The position numbers and the translations under genes were made by a program. From contig NZ_CP053021.1 of NCBI RefSeq assembly GCF_013001025.1, positions 5,091,001-5,155,000 of the forward strand: a stretch of DNA of 64,000 nucleotides. Direction: 5' to 3'. A model generated the notes under the pieces. The model saw only the letters and a program-made list of their open reading frames with translations, was not told the origin of the DNA and did not search any database. This DNA comes from Sphingobium yanoikuyae. Its GTDB lineage: Bacteria; Pseudomonadota; Alphaproteobacteria; Sphingomonadales; Sphingomonadaceae. Below are positions 54,244 through 63,724 of this stretch, piece by piece; positions within the stretch are counted from its first letter, which is position 1; every line of letters starts with the position of its first letter.

Positions 54244-55337
54244 TCATCCTCTATGTCCATGCGCTGGCCGCGACCGGCGTGGTGCGCAATGTCCGTATCC
54301 TGGCCGCCGAACTGGCGGCGCGCGGTCTGGCGGTCGAACTGGTGACGGCGCTGCCGGGTGGCGAGGGCGTGACCGGCGTGCCGCATCATGCGCTGCTGGC
54401 CGGACCGTACCCGTCGCGCCCGCGCGAAAAGCTGCAGGCGATCGCGGCGCTGCGGCGGCATTTGCGATCGCGGGGACAAGCGACGCTGATTTCGGCGGGC
54501 AATCATGGCCATGGCACGGCCTGGGCGGCGAGCCAGGGACTGCGCGACGTGCGGCGCATCTATCGCATCAGCAACGATCTCATGCGCAACGCGGCGGGCG
54601 CGCCGTCGGGCGGGCTTGGGCGCATCGGCCGCACCGCGATGGCGCGGCTGCTGGCGCGCGACGCCGATCATCTGGTGCTGGTGTCGCCGACCTTGGCGGA
54701 TACGCCTGCTTTTGCCGGCGCGGCGCGGGCGGGCAAGGTGGCGGTGATCCCCAATGGCATCGATGCCGATGCCGCCCGCTTCCTGGCGGACGGGCCGGTG
54801 CCGCATCGCTGGATGGGGCGCACGCCGCCGGTGATCCTGGCGATCGGCCGGCTGGCGCCGCAGAAGAATTTCGCCACCTTGCTCGCGGCCTTCGCGATCC
54901 TGCGGCGGCAAAGGCCGGCGCGCCTCATCATCCTGGGCGAAAGTCGCGACCGCGCCTGTGACAGCCTGCGGGCGCAGGCGGCGGCGTTGGGCGTGGCCGC
55001 GCATATCGACCTGCCCGGCACGGTCGACAATGTCTTCCCCTGGCTGGCCCATGCCGATGCCTTCGTCCTGCCGAGCTGGTGGGAGGGATCGCCCAATGTG
55101 TTGCTGGAGGCGATGGCCGTGGATGTGCCGATCGTCGCGTCGCGCAGCGCCGGCAACGCCGTCGACCTGCTCGATGATGGACGGTGCGGACTGCTGGTCG
55201 ATCCGGCCGATGCGGCGGCGATGGCCGATGCGCTGGCACGGCAACTGGACCTCGCCACCGCGATCCGCCCCGGCGACCGGATCGACCATTTCGGCTTGGA
55301 TGCGCTGTCGGATGCCTGGGTGCGGCTGCTGCGCTAG
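54240..55337 (+). CDS. Glycosyltransferase family 4 protein
   Basis: Retaining glycosyltransferase of the GT4 group, 365 residues. The N-terminal Rossmann domain begins IILYVHALAATGVVRNVRIL; the C-terminal nucleotide-sugar domain has VIPNGIDADAARF, AIGRLAPQKNFATLL, LIILGE and the EX7E motif in PSWWEGSPNVLLEAMA. The GTG start overlaps the previous stop. The last gene of the ATP-grasp operon; its stop overlaps that of the convergent AraC gene (CTAG). Donor and acceptor unknown. Confidence 0.92.
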   Translation: MIILYVHALAATGVVRNVRILAAELAARGLAVELVTALPGGEGVTGVPHHALLAGPYPSRPREKLQAIAALRRHLRSRGQATLISAGNHGHGTAWAASQGLRDVRRIYRISNDLMRNAAGAPSGGLGRIGRTAMARLLARDADHLVLVSPTLADTPAFAGAARAGKVAVIPNGIDADAARFLADGPVPHRWMGRTPPVILAIGRLAPQKNFATLLAAFAILRRQRPARLIILGESRDRACDSLRAQAAALGVAAHIDLPGTVDNVFPWLAHADAFVLPSWWEGSPNVLLEAMAVDVPIVASRSAGNAVDLLDDGRCGLLVDPADAAAMADALARQLDLATAIRPGDRIDHFGLDALSDAWVRLLR

Positions 55338-56383
55338 GCGTTACGGAATTGCCTTGGCGTCTGCCCGGTCCAGCGCTTGAAGGCGCGGCCGAAGCTGGTC
55401 TGTTCGGCATAGCCCAGCCGCTCCGCCACCTCGTCGATCGGCATCGGCGTTTGGCGCAGATAGATGCGGGCGAGTTGCTCGCGCTGTTCCTCGACCAGAT
55501 CGCTGAAATGCAGGCCATGGGCGGCGAGCCGGCTTTGCAGCGTCCGCACCGACAGGCCCATCCGGTCGGCGCAGCGCTCGATCGCGCAGGTGCCTGCCGG
55601 CAGCGCGCCGCGCACATAGGATCGCGCCCGTTCCGCCATGTCGGCATGGTTGAACAGGCGCAGCCGACCCAGATAGCCGCCGACCAGCCGATAGGTCAGC
55701 CGATTGGCCGTTGCGATCGGCAGGTCGAGCAAGGCGGCGGAAAAGCCGATCGCGCTGCCCGGCGCGCGCGGGCGGACGGCCGTGCCCAGCAACGCCTCTA
55801 TCTCGATCAGTTCGCGTGGGCTGGGATCAGCGGAAAATTGCACCCAGGCGGCGCGGAAGCGCTGGCCGCTGACGGTCCGCAACAGCAGCAGGATCAGCAT
55901 CATCGCCTGATAATTGGCCTGGTCGTTGAAGCCGAGATCGGCGCCGACCACCCAGCGCAGTTCGGCCATGCCGCCTTCTTCCACCAGTTCCAGCTGCGCC
56001 TCGGGCGAATGGGCGACCGGCAGGTAGCGGATCAGGCTGGCGATCGCGGCGCGCAGGTCCGGCGCGGCGCGGCAGACGGCGGTGACGCCGCCAAAAATGT
56101 CGGCGTCCTGGGTCGCGGCAAGGTGGAGGCCGAATAGCGGATCGTCGAACAACAGGCTGCAATATTCGAACATCGCCGCCACCTGCTGGCAGGCGATATG
56201 GCTGTCGGGATCGGCCAGCACCATCGGGTCGAGGCCATGCTGGGCGAGAATGCGGCGCGGCGCCCCACCGCGTGCGCGGACATAATCGGAAAAGCCGCGC
56301 AGATTGGCCGCGCGCATCTGGCCGGCGGCCGGCACCGCCTCCAGCGGGCCTTCCAGCCCGAAGAAAAAATCCTGCTCCTCCAT
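55334..56383 (-). CDS. AraC-family regulator with OruR/arabinose-binding-type N-terminus
   Basis: A 349-residue regulator. Residues 1-235 form the long ligand domain found in OruR/ArgR-like AraC proteins (RGFSDYVRARGGAPRRIL, DIFGGVTAVCRAAPDLRAAI), and the C-terminal 100 residues carry two helix-turn-helix units (CAIERCADRMGLSVRTLQSRL and IDEVAERLGYAEQTSFGRAF). It is divergent from the crotonase gene across 125 bases and so is likely to control the catabolic operon at 56.5-62.7 kb. Confidence 0.92.
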   Translation of the reverse strand: MEEQDFFFGLEGPLEAVPAAGQMRAANLRGFSDYVRARGGAPRRILAQHGLDPMVLADPDSHIACQQVAAMFEYCSLLFDDPLFGLHLAATQDADIFGGVTAVCRAAPDLRAAIASLIRYLPVAHSPEAQLELVEEGGMAELRWVVGADLGFNDQANYQAMMLILLLLRTVSGQRFRAAWVQFSADPSPRELIEIEALLGTAVRPRAPGSAIGFSAALLDLPIATANRLTYRLVGGYLGRLRLFNHADMAERARSYVRGALPAGTCAIERCADRMGLSVRTLQSRLAAHGLHFSDLVEEQREQLARIYLRQTPMPIDEVAERLGYAEQTSFGRAFKRWTGQTPRQFRNA

Positions 56384-56508
56384 CGCGCGCCTGTCTGCCT
56401 GCTTGTCGCGTCGCTGCGTATCATATCGATAAAGCTGCGCCTAATGCCAATACGCCATCGCCGCCCCATGCCAGCCTGCCGGGCATAAGAGAGATGGGAG
56501 AGAGCAGC

Positions 56509-57486
56509 ATGGCCAGGGCAAGCGCGGCAGCGCTCAAGCGCGAGGCGGCGCAGTTCGTGCATTATGAGAAGGACCGGGCGCGCAAGATCGCGACCATCAC
56601 CTTCGACCGGCCGGGCAAGGCCAACACGACCACGATCGGCATGCGCCTGCTGTTCGGCGAGATCATCCACAAGGCGAATATCGACGATGATGTGAAGGTG
56701 CTGGTGATCCGCGGCGCCGGCCAGGATCTGGGATCGGGCGGCGACATCAACGAACATGGCGACATGTATCTGCATCCCGGCGCGGAGGATGATTTCCTGC
56801 CCGACCTGGAGATTGACGATCCCGACGTGCGCTATCCGCCGCCCGGCTCCTATCGCTTCCTCCACGGCCTGACCGACCATTATGCCAAGGGCTATGCCGG
56901 CAACCGGCCGCTGCAGGAATTCAAGAAGATCAGCATCGTCGAGGCCAAGGGCTATTGCTATGGCTGGCATTTCTACCAGTGCGCCGACGCCGACCTGATC
57001 GTCTCGTCCGACGACGCGCTCTTTGGCCATCCCTCCTTCCGCTATGCTGGCTGGGGCCCGCGTATGTGGCAATGGCTGGAAATGGTCGGCATTCGCCGCT
57101 TTTCCGAAATGCTGTTCACCGGCCGCCCTTTCACCGCCGCCGAGATGATGGACTGCAACTTCGTCAACGCCGTCGTGCCGCGCGACGCGCTGGAGGCGGA
57201 GACCGACAAATATGCCGATGCCTGCGCCCGCACCCGGCCGCTCGACGTGGTGGTCGCGCAAAAGACCTTCATCGAGGCCTATAAGCAATATCGCGGCGAA
57301 TATATGGGCAGCCTGCTCACCGGCTGGCTGGAAGGCATGCTGCCGCTGATGAAGAGCGACCGGCCGACCGATATCGATCTGGGCGCTGGCGGCTTCGACC
57401 AGGGCATCGCCCACACCGTCAAGAATAATGACCTCAACTATCCCCCGGAATGGCGGCTGAGCCGCGCCGGCCGGGCACAGCGCTGA
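56509..57486 (+). CDS. Enoyl-CoA hydratase/isomerase (crotonase) family protein
   Basis: Crotonase-fold enzyme of 325 residues, longer than the typical 260. The oxyanion-hole segment is VLVIRGAGQDLGSGGDI and the second conserved region ADLIVSSDDALFGHPSFRY leads to WGPRMWQWLEMVG and MLFTGRPFTAAEMMDCNFVN. Two insertions (EHGDMYLHPGAEDD and the YPPPG region) suggest a bulky acyl-CoA substrate. GGGAG lies eight bases before the ATG at 56509. First gene of a five-gene operon; substrate unknown. Confidence 0.87.
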   Translation: MARASAAALKREAAQFVHYEKDRARKIATITFDRPGKANTTTIGMRLLFGEIIHKANIDDDVKVLVIRGAGQDLGSGGDINEHGDMYLHPGAEDDFLPDLEIDDPDVRYPPPGSYRFLHGLTDHYAKGYAGNRPLQEFKKISIVEAKGYCYGWHFYQCADADLIVSSDDALFGHPSFRYAGWGPRMWQWLEMVGIRRFSEMLFTGRPFTAAEMMDCNFVNAVVPRDALEAETDKYADACARTRPLDVVVAQKTFIEAYKQYRGEYMGSLLTGWLEGMLPLMKSDRPTDIDLGAGGFDQGIAHTVKNNDLNYPPEWRLSRAGRAQR

Positions 57487-57500
57487 AAGGAGCGGATGCG

Positions 57501-58487
57501 ATGATCGAGACGCTCTTCAGCCTCGACCGAGGCAATTATCACGAATGCCAGCACCTGTTTCGCGGCGAGCGCGAGCAGGAATATTATCGCGGCGATTACT
57601 GGATGGAGGAAGGCTCCATCATCGACGTGGAGGCACGGCGCAAGTCCGCCGGCCCCAGCGCGGCGATCCTGCTGCGATCGGCCACCCGCCTCTTCTTCCG
57701 CCGCACCCGCCAGCACATCCGCGAGGATGGCACCGACCTCACCGTCCTGTGGTTCGTGAAGCGGGGCCGACTGGTCTTTTCCAACCAGCTTGGCAGTCGG
57801 GCCGCCCAATATGGCGATTTCCTGATGACGCGCTCGACCGCGCCCTTCCTGATCGAATGCCAGCCCGATGCGCAGGGCGTGCATGAGGTGCTGCATGTGA
57901 CGGTGCCGACCCATGTGCTGCGCGGCTTCGTCGATTGCGATGCCGGGGCGGGCATATTGCTGCCGATGCAGCGGGCGGAACTGGGGATCGCCGACGGCAT
58001 CCTGGCCGGCCTGTTCCAGCGCGACGCCGATGTGGCGGAGGAAACCACGCGGACATTGGTGGAGGCGGCGCTGGCGGTGATCGGCCAGGGGCTGCGCCAT
58101 GATGTGCGCGCGGTGCCGCCGCGTCCCTCCGTCGCGGAAAAGCGCTTTGCTGATGTTCGCCGCTTCGTCGAGGTGCATCTGTCCGATCCGGGCCTGTCCG
58201 CCGCGATGACGGCCAAGGGCTGCGGCATTTCACCGCGCTATCTCACCACCCTGCTCAAGCAGAATGGCACCAGCTTTTCCGACCTGATCTGGCAGCGCCG
58301 GCTGGAGCAGGCGCGGGCCTGGATGGCGCGATCCGACGCAGCGAGCATCTCGATCAGCGAGATCGCCTATGCCGTCGGCTTCAAGAGCCCGGCTCATTTC
58401 AGCCGCATGTTCAAGCGCGTCTATGCCCGCAACCCCAGCGACTATCGCGCGGAGGCTGCGCCGCCGCCGCCGGTTGCGTTGCATTGA
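57501..58487 (+). CDS. AraC-family regulator (second of the island)
   Basis: A 328-residue regulator with an N-terminal AraC-binding-like domain (HLFRGEREQEYYRGDYWM, RLFFRRTRQHIREDGTDL) and a C-terminal double helix-turn-helix (LSAAMTAKGCGISPRYLTTL, SISEIAYAVGFKSPAHFSRM). It is read in the same direction as the catabolic genes, only 14 bases after the crotonase gene; AAAGGAG precedes the ATG. It is unrelated in layout to the AraC protein at 55.3 kb, so the island may have two inputs. Confidence 0.9.
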   Translation: MIETLFSLDRGNYHECQHLFRGEREQEYYRGDYWMEEGSIIDVEARRKSAGPSAAILLRSATRLFFRRTRQHIREDGTDLTVLWFVKRGRLVFSNQLGSRAAQYGDFLMTRSTAPFLIECQPDAQGVHEVLHVTVPTHVLRGFVDCDAGAGILLPMQRAELGIADGILAGLFQRDADVAEETTRTLVEAALAVIGQGLRHDVRAVPPRPSVAEKRFADVRRFVEVHLSDPGLSAAMTAKGCGISPRYLTTLLKQNGTSFSDLIWQRRLEQARAWMARSDAASISISEIAYAVGFKSPAHFSRMFKRVYARNPSDYRAEAAPPPPVALH

Positions 58488-58500
58488 GCGGGAGGGGCGC

Positions 58501-59826
58501 ATGACCATGCAAGGGAGCATCACTGAGCCACCGGTGCTGATCGGCAATGACGCCTATGTCTCGCAATCCTATGCCGATGCCGAAGCCACGAAACTATGGC
58601 CCAAAGTCTGGCAGGTCGCCTGCCGGGAAGAGGAAATCCCGGAGGTCGGCGACTATGTCACTTATGACATTGTCGATGACTCGATCATCGTCGTGCGCGC
58701 CGCGCCCGACCGGATTGCCGCCTATTTCAACGTCTGCCGCCATCGCGGCCGGCAACTGACCGAAGGGTGCGGCAATGCGAAGCGGCTGGTCTGCCCCTTC
58801 CATGCCTGGAGCTGGGATCTGGACGGCAATAATGTCGGCGTCGTCCGCAAGGATGCCTAGGGCGACGGCCTGAAGGCCGATGCGCTGCGGCTGCGCGACG
58901 TGCGTGTCGACACATGGGGCGGCTGGGTGTTCGTCTGCATGGACCCGGACGCGCCGCCGCTGCGTGACTATCTGGAGCCGGCGGCATCGATGCTCGACCC
59001 GTTCGAGCTGGAGCAGATGCGCTATCGCTGGCGCCAATGGCTGCATTTTCCGTGCAACTGGAAGGTCGCGATCGAGGCGTTCAACGAGGGCTATCATGTT
59101 GCCGGCACCCATCCGCAACTGACCAGATATTCGCCCAAGCCGACCTGGAGCGATGGGCGCGGCATCCATGGCGTGTTCGGATCGCAGGCGCGCGAGGGCA
59201 CGGGCGGCGCGACCGCCGGCGCGGCCGGCGCGGCGGACATGCGCCAGGGGCTGGCGGATTCACTCAACCAGCTGTGGGAGGAAGTGAACGGCACCACCAC
59301 CGAAACGATGGTGCGGGTCGCCAATTTGTTGGTCGAGGAACTGCCCGAAGGGACGCCGCCCGCCGAGGTGCAGATGCACCTGATGCGCCGCACGGTGGAG
59401 GAGGATGCCAGGCGCGGGGTGAACTGGCCGCGCATCGACCCGGCCCATTTCGCGGCGGCGGGCAATGTCTGGCACATCTTCCCCAACACGGTGATCATCC
59501 ACGGGCCGACCTTCGCGCTCTGCTATCGCGCCCGGCCCGACGGCCATGATCCCAATCGCTGCATCTTCGAGGTCTATACGCTCGAACGTTTCCCCGAAGG
59601 CACCGAGCCGCGCCCCGCCAATCTCCACAGGCCCGACATGGACGAGGCAAGCTGGCGCAAGGTGCTGTGCCAGGATTTCTCCAACATGGGCGCGGTGCAG
59701 CGCGGCCTGCGCTCGCGTGGCTGCGACGGGTTGCGGCCCAGCCCGATCGAGGAACGGGCGATCATCAATTTCCACCGCGTGCTGGCCGACTATCTCGGCA
59801 CCGGCGCGCCGCAACCGATCGAATAG
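58501..59826 (+). pseudogene. Rieske oxygenase alpha subunit interrupted by one in-frame TAG
   Basis: Large subunit of an aromatic-ring-hydroxylating-type oxygenase, 441 codons in total, broken by an amber codon at 58858-58860 (codon 120). The N-terminal half holds the Rieske cluster site, CRHRGR and CPFHAWSWD (about residues 77-103). The other half, in the same frame, starts GDGLKADALRLRD and has the non-haem iron region EAFNEGYHVAGTHPQL (near residue 200) and the full C-terminal domain. No other stop occurs in 322 downstream codons, and codon use is unchanged, so the loss is recent or a sequencing error. The N-terminal fragment starts at 58501 after GGGAGGGG; the rest could only be made from an internal start such as GTG 58900. 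Confidence 0.85.
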
Positions 59827-59835
59827 GGACGTTCA

Positions 59836-61029
59836 ATGGCCGACATGGAACATCATAATGCCAGCGCCGTGCTGGATACCAGCGACGTCGACCAATGGAT
59901 CGGCAAGCCGGTCATCTTCGCCGAGATGTGGGACGCCTGCAACGCGACCGACATTCGCCGTTGGGTGCAGGCGATGGACTATCCCAATCCGATCCACTGG
60001 GATGAGGAATTTGCCCGCGCCTCGCGCTTCGGCGGCATCGTCGCGCCGCAGAGCTTCACCGTGGCGATGGACTATGGCCATGGCTGTCATCCGGCCTGCG
60101 TCGGCAAGGTGCCGGGCACCCACCTGATCTTTGCCGGCGAGGAATGGTGGTTTTACGGCACACCCGTTCGCCCCGGCGACAAGCTGGTGCAGAGCCGCCG
60201 CTTCGACGGCTATTCGATTGCCGAGACCGGCTTTGCCGGCCCGACCATGTTCGCGCGCGGCGACACCATCCACCGCAACCAGCATGGCGCGCTGGTGGCG
60301 AAGGAACAGGCAACCGCGATCCGCTATCTGGTCGAGGAAGCGAACAGGCGCGGCATCTATGCCAAGGAGAAGCGCAGCCCCCGGCGCTGGACCAAGGCGG
60401 AACTGGCGGACGTCCACAAGGCGCGCCACGACTGGATCCTATCCAACCGCGACGGCCATTCGCCCGCCTATGGCGATGTAAAGATCGGCGACCGGCTGCC
60501 GCGCCGGGTGATCGGCCCGCATTCGGTGGTGAGCTTCGCCAATGAATGCCGCGCCCATCGCCAGAATATCTGGGGGACTTGGGCGTGGAACGTGCCGGAT
60601 GGCGTGCATGATCCGGCGACCGAGGATGCCGGCTTCGGCGCCGACATGTCCTACGACCATGAAGCGCGCAAGATCGACCCGCGGATGGGCGACGGCCTGT
60701 ATCACGGCCCGTCATCGGGCCATATCAATGCCGAAAAGGCGGAGAATGTCGGCATGGGCGGCGCCTATGGCTATGGCGCGTCGATGAATGCCTGGCACCT
60801 CGACACGGTCGCCTATTGGGCCGGCCATGGCGGCTATGTCTGGCACAGCAAGACCCAGTTCCGCTCCCCCGCGTTCGAGGGTGACGTCACCTGGGTCGAT
60901 GGCGAGGTGGTGGAAAAGATCGACCGTTCCCCCTTCGGCATGCCGGTGGTCAAGGTCCGCACGGTCATGACCACCCAGGATGGCGAGGAGATATTGAAGG
61001 GCACGGCGCAGGTGGAGTTGCCCTATTGA
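59836..61029 (+). CDS. MaoC/FAS1-type double-hotdog dehydratase
   Basis: A 397-residue protein with two hotdog domains. The N-terminal one has NPIHWDEEFARASRFGG followed by IVAPQSF, the hydratase-type pattern, and DKLVQSRRFDGYSI; the C-terminal half (NAWHLDTVAYWAGHGGYVWH, then FEGDVTWVDGEVV) resembles the matching partner domain. Such proteins hydrate or dehydrate acyl-CoA intermediates. It lies nine bases after the oxygenase gene and overlaps the ligase gene by four bases, so it belongs to the same pathway. Confidence 0.85.
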   Translation: MADMEHHNASAVLDTSDVDQWIGKPVIFAEMWDACNATDIRRWVQAMDYPNPIHWDEEFARASRFGGIVAPQSFTVAMDYGHGCHPACVGKVPGTHLIFAGEEWWFYGTPVRPGDKLVQSRRFDGYSIAETGFAGPTMFARGDTIHRNQHGALVAKEQATAIRYLVEEANRRGIYAKEKRSPRRWTKAELADVHKARHDWILSNRDGHSPAYGDVKIGDRLPRRVIGPHSVVSFANECRAHRQNIWGTWAWNVPDGVHDPATEDAGFGADMSYDHEARKIDPRMGDGLYHGPSSGHINAEKAENVGMGGAYGYGASMNAWHLDTVAYWAGHGGYVWHSKTQFRSPAFEGDVTWVDGEVVEKIDRSPFGMPVVKVRTVMTTQDGEEILKGTAQVELPY

Positions 61030-62672
61030 GCGCGCCGCTTTCGCTGGTTCATGGCCCCCCGCTGGCGCAGGAGCCGGGGCAGGGGGCGCAGACCATCCCG
61101 GCCTATCTGGACGCGGTGCGGGCGTGGCACGGCGCGCGCGATGCGGTCATCATGCGGACGGCGGATCGGCGCATCTGCTGGAGCTATGACGAACTCCACG
61201 CCCGGTCCGTGGCGGTGGCCAGGGCGCTAATCGCGGCCGGTCTCGGCAAGGATGGCCGGGTCGGCGTGCTGATGGCGAACCGGCCCGAATATCTGGCCAG
61301 CGTCTTCGGCATCGCGATGGCGGGGGGCGTCACCGTGGCGCTCAGCAGCTTTTCGAGCGCGGAGGAACTGGAGCATCTGGTCCAGGCCTCGGCGATCGGC
61401 ATCCTCCTTTTCGACACGCGGGTGATGAAGAAGGATTTCGCCGCCATGCTCGCCGGCATCGACAAGGGGCCGTTTCTCCACCGGCTGATCCAGCTCGACA
61501 GCGTGACCGATGCCGATCCGCCAGCGCCGGGCTATGAAGGCTGGGACGATTTCCTGGCCAGCGGCGCGGCGGTGCCCGATGCACAGGTGGCGCAGCGCGC
61601 TGCCGCCGTCACCCCGTCCGACCATGGCGGCATCTTCTTCTCGTCCGGCACCACCAGCCTGCCCAAGGGAATCGTCCACGCCCAGCGCGCCTTCTGCATC
61701 CAGTGGTGGCGCTGGCCGCGGGTCTTCGCAATGCGTGAGCCGGTGGTGAGCTGGACCGGCAATGGCCTCTTCTGGTCAGGCAATATCAGCCTGGTGATCG
61801 GCACCGCGCTGTCGACCGGCGGGACGGCGGTACTGCAACCGGTGTTCGACGCCGCCGCCGCGCTGGACGTGATCGAGCAGGAGCGCGTCACCTTCCTCAC
61901 CGGCCGGCCGCATCAATGGGCGCGGGTGCAGGCGGCGGACAATTGGGCCAGCGCGGACCTCGCCAGCCTCAAATATGTGACCAAGGGCGAGCTGATCGGT
62001 GAACATACGACGGTCGACACCGACTGGACCACGCCCATGGCCTTCGGCACGACCGAGACGATGACGATCTGCACCGCCTTCGACGCGGACACGTCCGACG
62101 CGGACTATGGCGGCAGCGCGGGCGCGCCGCTGCCCGGCAACAGCCTCAAGATCGTCGATCCGCTGACCCGCGCGATCCTGCCGGTCGGCCAGCATGGCGA
62201 AATGTGCATCAAGGGGCCGACGCTGATGACCGCCTATCTGGGCAAGGCGCCGGAGGAGTGTTTCGACGCAGAAGGTTATTACCGCACCGGCGACGGCGGA
62301 CGGGTGGATGAACAGGGGCGCTTCTTCTGGGAAGGTCGCCTGACCGACATGATCAAGACTGGCGGCGCCAATGTCGCGCCCGAGGAAGTAGACGCGGTGA
62401 TCGCCACCTTCCCCGGCGTCAAGCGCAGCCAGACGGTCGGCGTGCCCGATGATCTGCTGGGCGAGATGGTGGTCGCCTGCATCGTCCCGGTCGATGGCGC
62501 GCGGGTGACGGAAAGCGACCTGATCGCCCATCTCAAGGCGCGCATGGCCAGCTTCAAGGTGCCGCGTCGGGTGCTGCTGCTGGACGAGGCGGATTTCGCC
62601 CTGACCGGCAATGAAAAGGCCAAGGCCGCCGACATTCGTGCGGTCGCGGTGGCGCGGCTCAGCCATCCATAG
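61026..62672 (+). CDS. AMP-forming acyl-CoA ligase
   Basis: Adenylate-forming ligase of 548 residues that activates a carboxylic acid to its CoA thioester. The AMP-binding loop is FFSSGTTSLPKGI, the FGTTETM segment binds adenine, GYYRTGDGGRVDEQGRFFWE and GRLTDMIKTGGANVAPEEVD form the hinge, and the catalytic Lys lies in LTGNEKAKAAD. The start is TTG at 61026, overlapping the previous stop (TTGA); the next in-frame ATG would remove conserved sequence. Substrate pocket residues do not identify the acid. Confidence 0.9.
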   Translation: MSAPLSLVHGPPLAQEPGQGAQTIPAYLDAVRAWHGARDAVIMRTADRRICWSYDELHARSVAVARALIAAGLGKDGRVGVLMANRPEYLASVFGIAMAGGVTVALSSFSSAEELEHLVQASAIGILLFDTRVMKKDFAAMLAGIDKGPFLHRLIQLDSVTDADPPAPGYEGWDDFLASGAAVPDAQVAQRAAAVTPSDHGGIFFSSGTTSLPKGIVHAQRAFCIQWWRWPRVFAMREPVVSWTGNGLFWSGNISLVIGTALSTGGTAVLQPVFDAAAALDVIEQERVTFLTGRPHQWARVQAADNWASADLASLKYVTKGELIGEHTTVDTDWTTPMAFGTTETMTICTAFDADTSDADYGGSAGAPLPGNSLKIVDPLTRAILPVGQHGEMCIKGPTLMTAYLGKAPEECFDAEGYYRTGDGGRVDEQGRFFWEGRLTDMIKTGGANVAPEEVDAVIATFPGVKRSQTVGVPDDLLGEMVVACIVPVDGARVTESDLIAHLKARMASFKVPRRVLLLDEADFALTGNEKAKAADIRAVAVARLSHP

Positions 62673-62755
62673 CGCTGGCCTATGGGATACCCGCAAATCG
62701 CTATTTGACCCTTTGATCGCTCCATGCCAGCCCTCGGCCCAGACAGGGGAGAGGC

Positions 62756-63724
62756 ATGCGGACTGTGATCAATCGGCGCGGGTTCATCGCAGCGGGCGCC
62801 AGCCTGATGATCGGCAGCGCCGCCCGATCCGCCCTGCCGGTGATCCGGCAGGCGCCCAAGGCGCGCATCATCATCGACAATGATTTTGCCGGCGATCCCG
62901 ACGGCTTGATCGCGCTCGCGCATCAACTGGCGACGAAGGCGGCCCGGCCGGTGCTGGTCACGACATCGGCGCTCGACGCGAAGCTGGCGGCGCTGGGCGG
63001 ACAACCGGCCGGCGCAACTGCCGCGGCGGGCAAAGAGGCGGCGATCGACCTGATGCAGATCATGGGGCTGACGAATCTCTGCCCGGTGATTGCCGGCAGC
63101 GAGCAGTTCGGCGTTGCCGGGGCACAGGCGTCGGCGGCGGCACGGGCGATCGTGGCGGAGGCGATGCGGGACGATCCGCTGCCGCTCTTCTTCACCTGCG
63201 GCGGGCCGCTCACCAATCTCGCCCAGGCGTTGCAGCTGGAGCCGGCGATCGCCGATCGCATGACCCTGGTCTGGATCGGCGGCGCCGATTATCCGCAGGG
63301 CGGCACCGAATATAATCTGTCCACCGATCTGGAGGCCGCGCGCGCCGTGATCGAACGGAGCCGCATGCCGATCTGGCAAATTCCCGCCGGCGCCTATCGC
63401 CAGTTGCAGATGTCGGTGGCGGAAATGACGGCGACCTTGCGGCCGATGTCGCCCGCGACGAACTGGCTCTATGGCCGCTATGCCGATCTGCCGCCTTTCG
63501 TTCAGCTGGGCGGCGCTATCACCCTGGGCGACAGTCCGATGGTGTTGCTGACGTCCGTGTCTGCGGAGAGCAGTGCCTCGTCGATCATCTCGGGCCGGCG
63601 CCTGCTGGACGATTCCCGCTATGGCGCGGAAATCCCCGGCCGCTCGATCCGCCTCTTCACCCAGCTCGACGCACGACTGGCGCTGGCGGATTTCCTGGCC
63701 CTGATGCAGCCGCGCAGGGACTAG
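62756..63724 (+). CDS. Tat-exported nucleoside-hydrolase-like protein
   Basis: A 322-residue protein of the inosine-uridine nucleoside hydrolase fold. The N-terminus is a twin-arginine signal (NRRGFIAAGASLMIGSAARS). The calcium-site motif reads IIIDNDFAGDPDG, a variant of DTDxxxDD, followed by the CGGPLTNLAQAL region and EYNLSTDLEAARAV. It would act in the periplasm, where a nucleoside-type substrate is not obvious. GGAGAGG precedes the ATG. It follows the ligase gene after 83 bases and overlaps the ferredoxin gene stop by four bases. Confidence 0.87.
   Translation: MRTVINRRGFIAAGASLMIGSAARSALPVIRQAPKARIIIDNDFAGDPDGLIALAHQLATKAARPVLVTTSALDAKLAALGGQPAGATAAAGKEAAIDLMQIMGLTNLCPVIAGSEQFGVAGAQASAAARAIVAEAMRDDPLPLFFTCGGPLTNLAQALQLEPAIADRMTLVWIGGADYPQGGTEYNLSTDLEAARAVIERSRMPIWQIPAGAYRQLQMSVAEMTATLRPMSPATNWLYGRYADLPPFVQLGGAITLGDSPMVLLTSVSAESSASSIISGRRLLDDSRYGAEIPGRSIRLFTQLDARLALADFLALMQPRRD

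Noticed and set aside
58858..58860. Programmed pyrrolysine readthrough of the amber codon
   Set aside because: No pyl genes are visible, the enzyme family does not use pyrrolysine, and a single Trp or Gln codon mutation is simpler.
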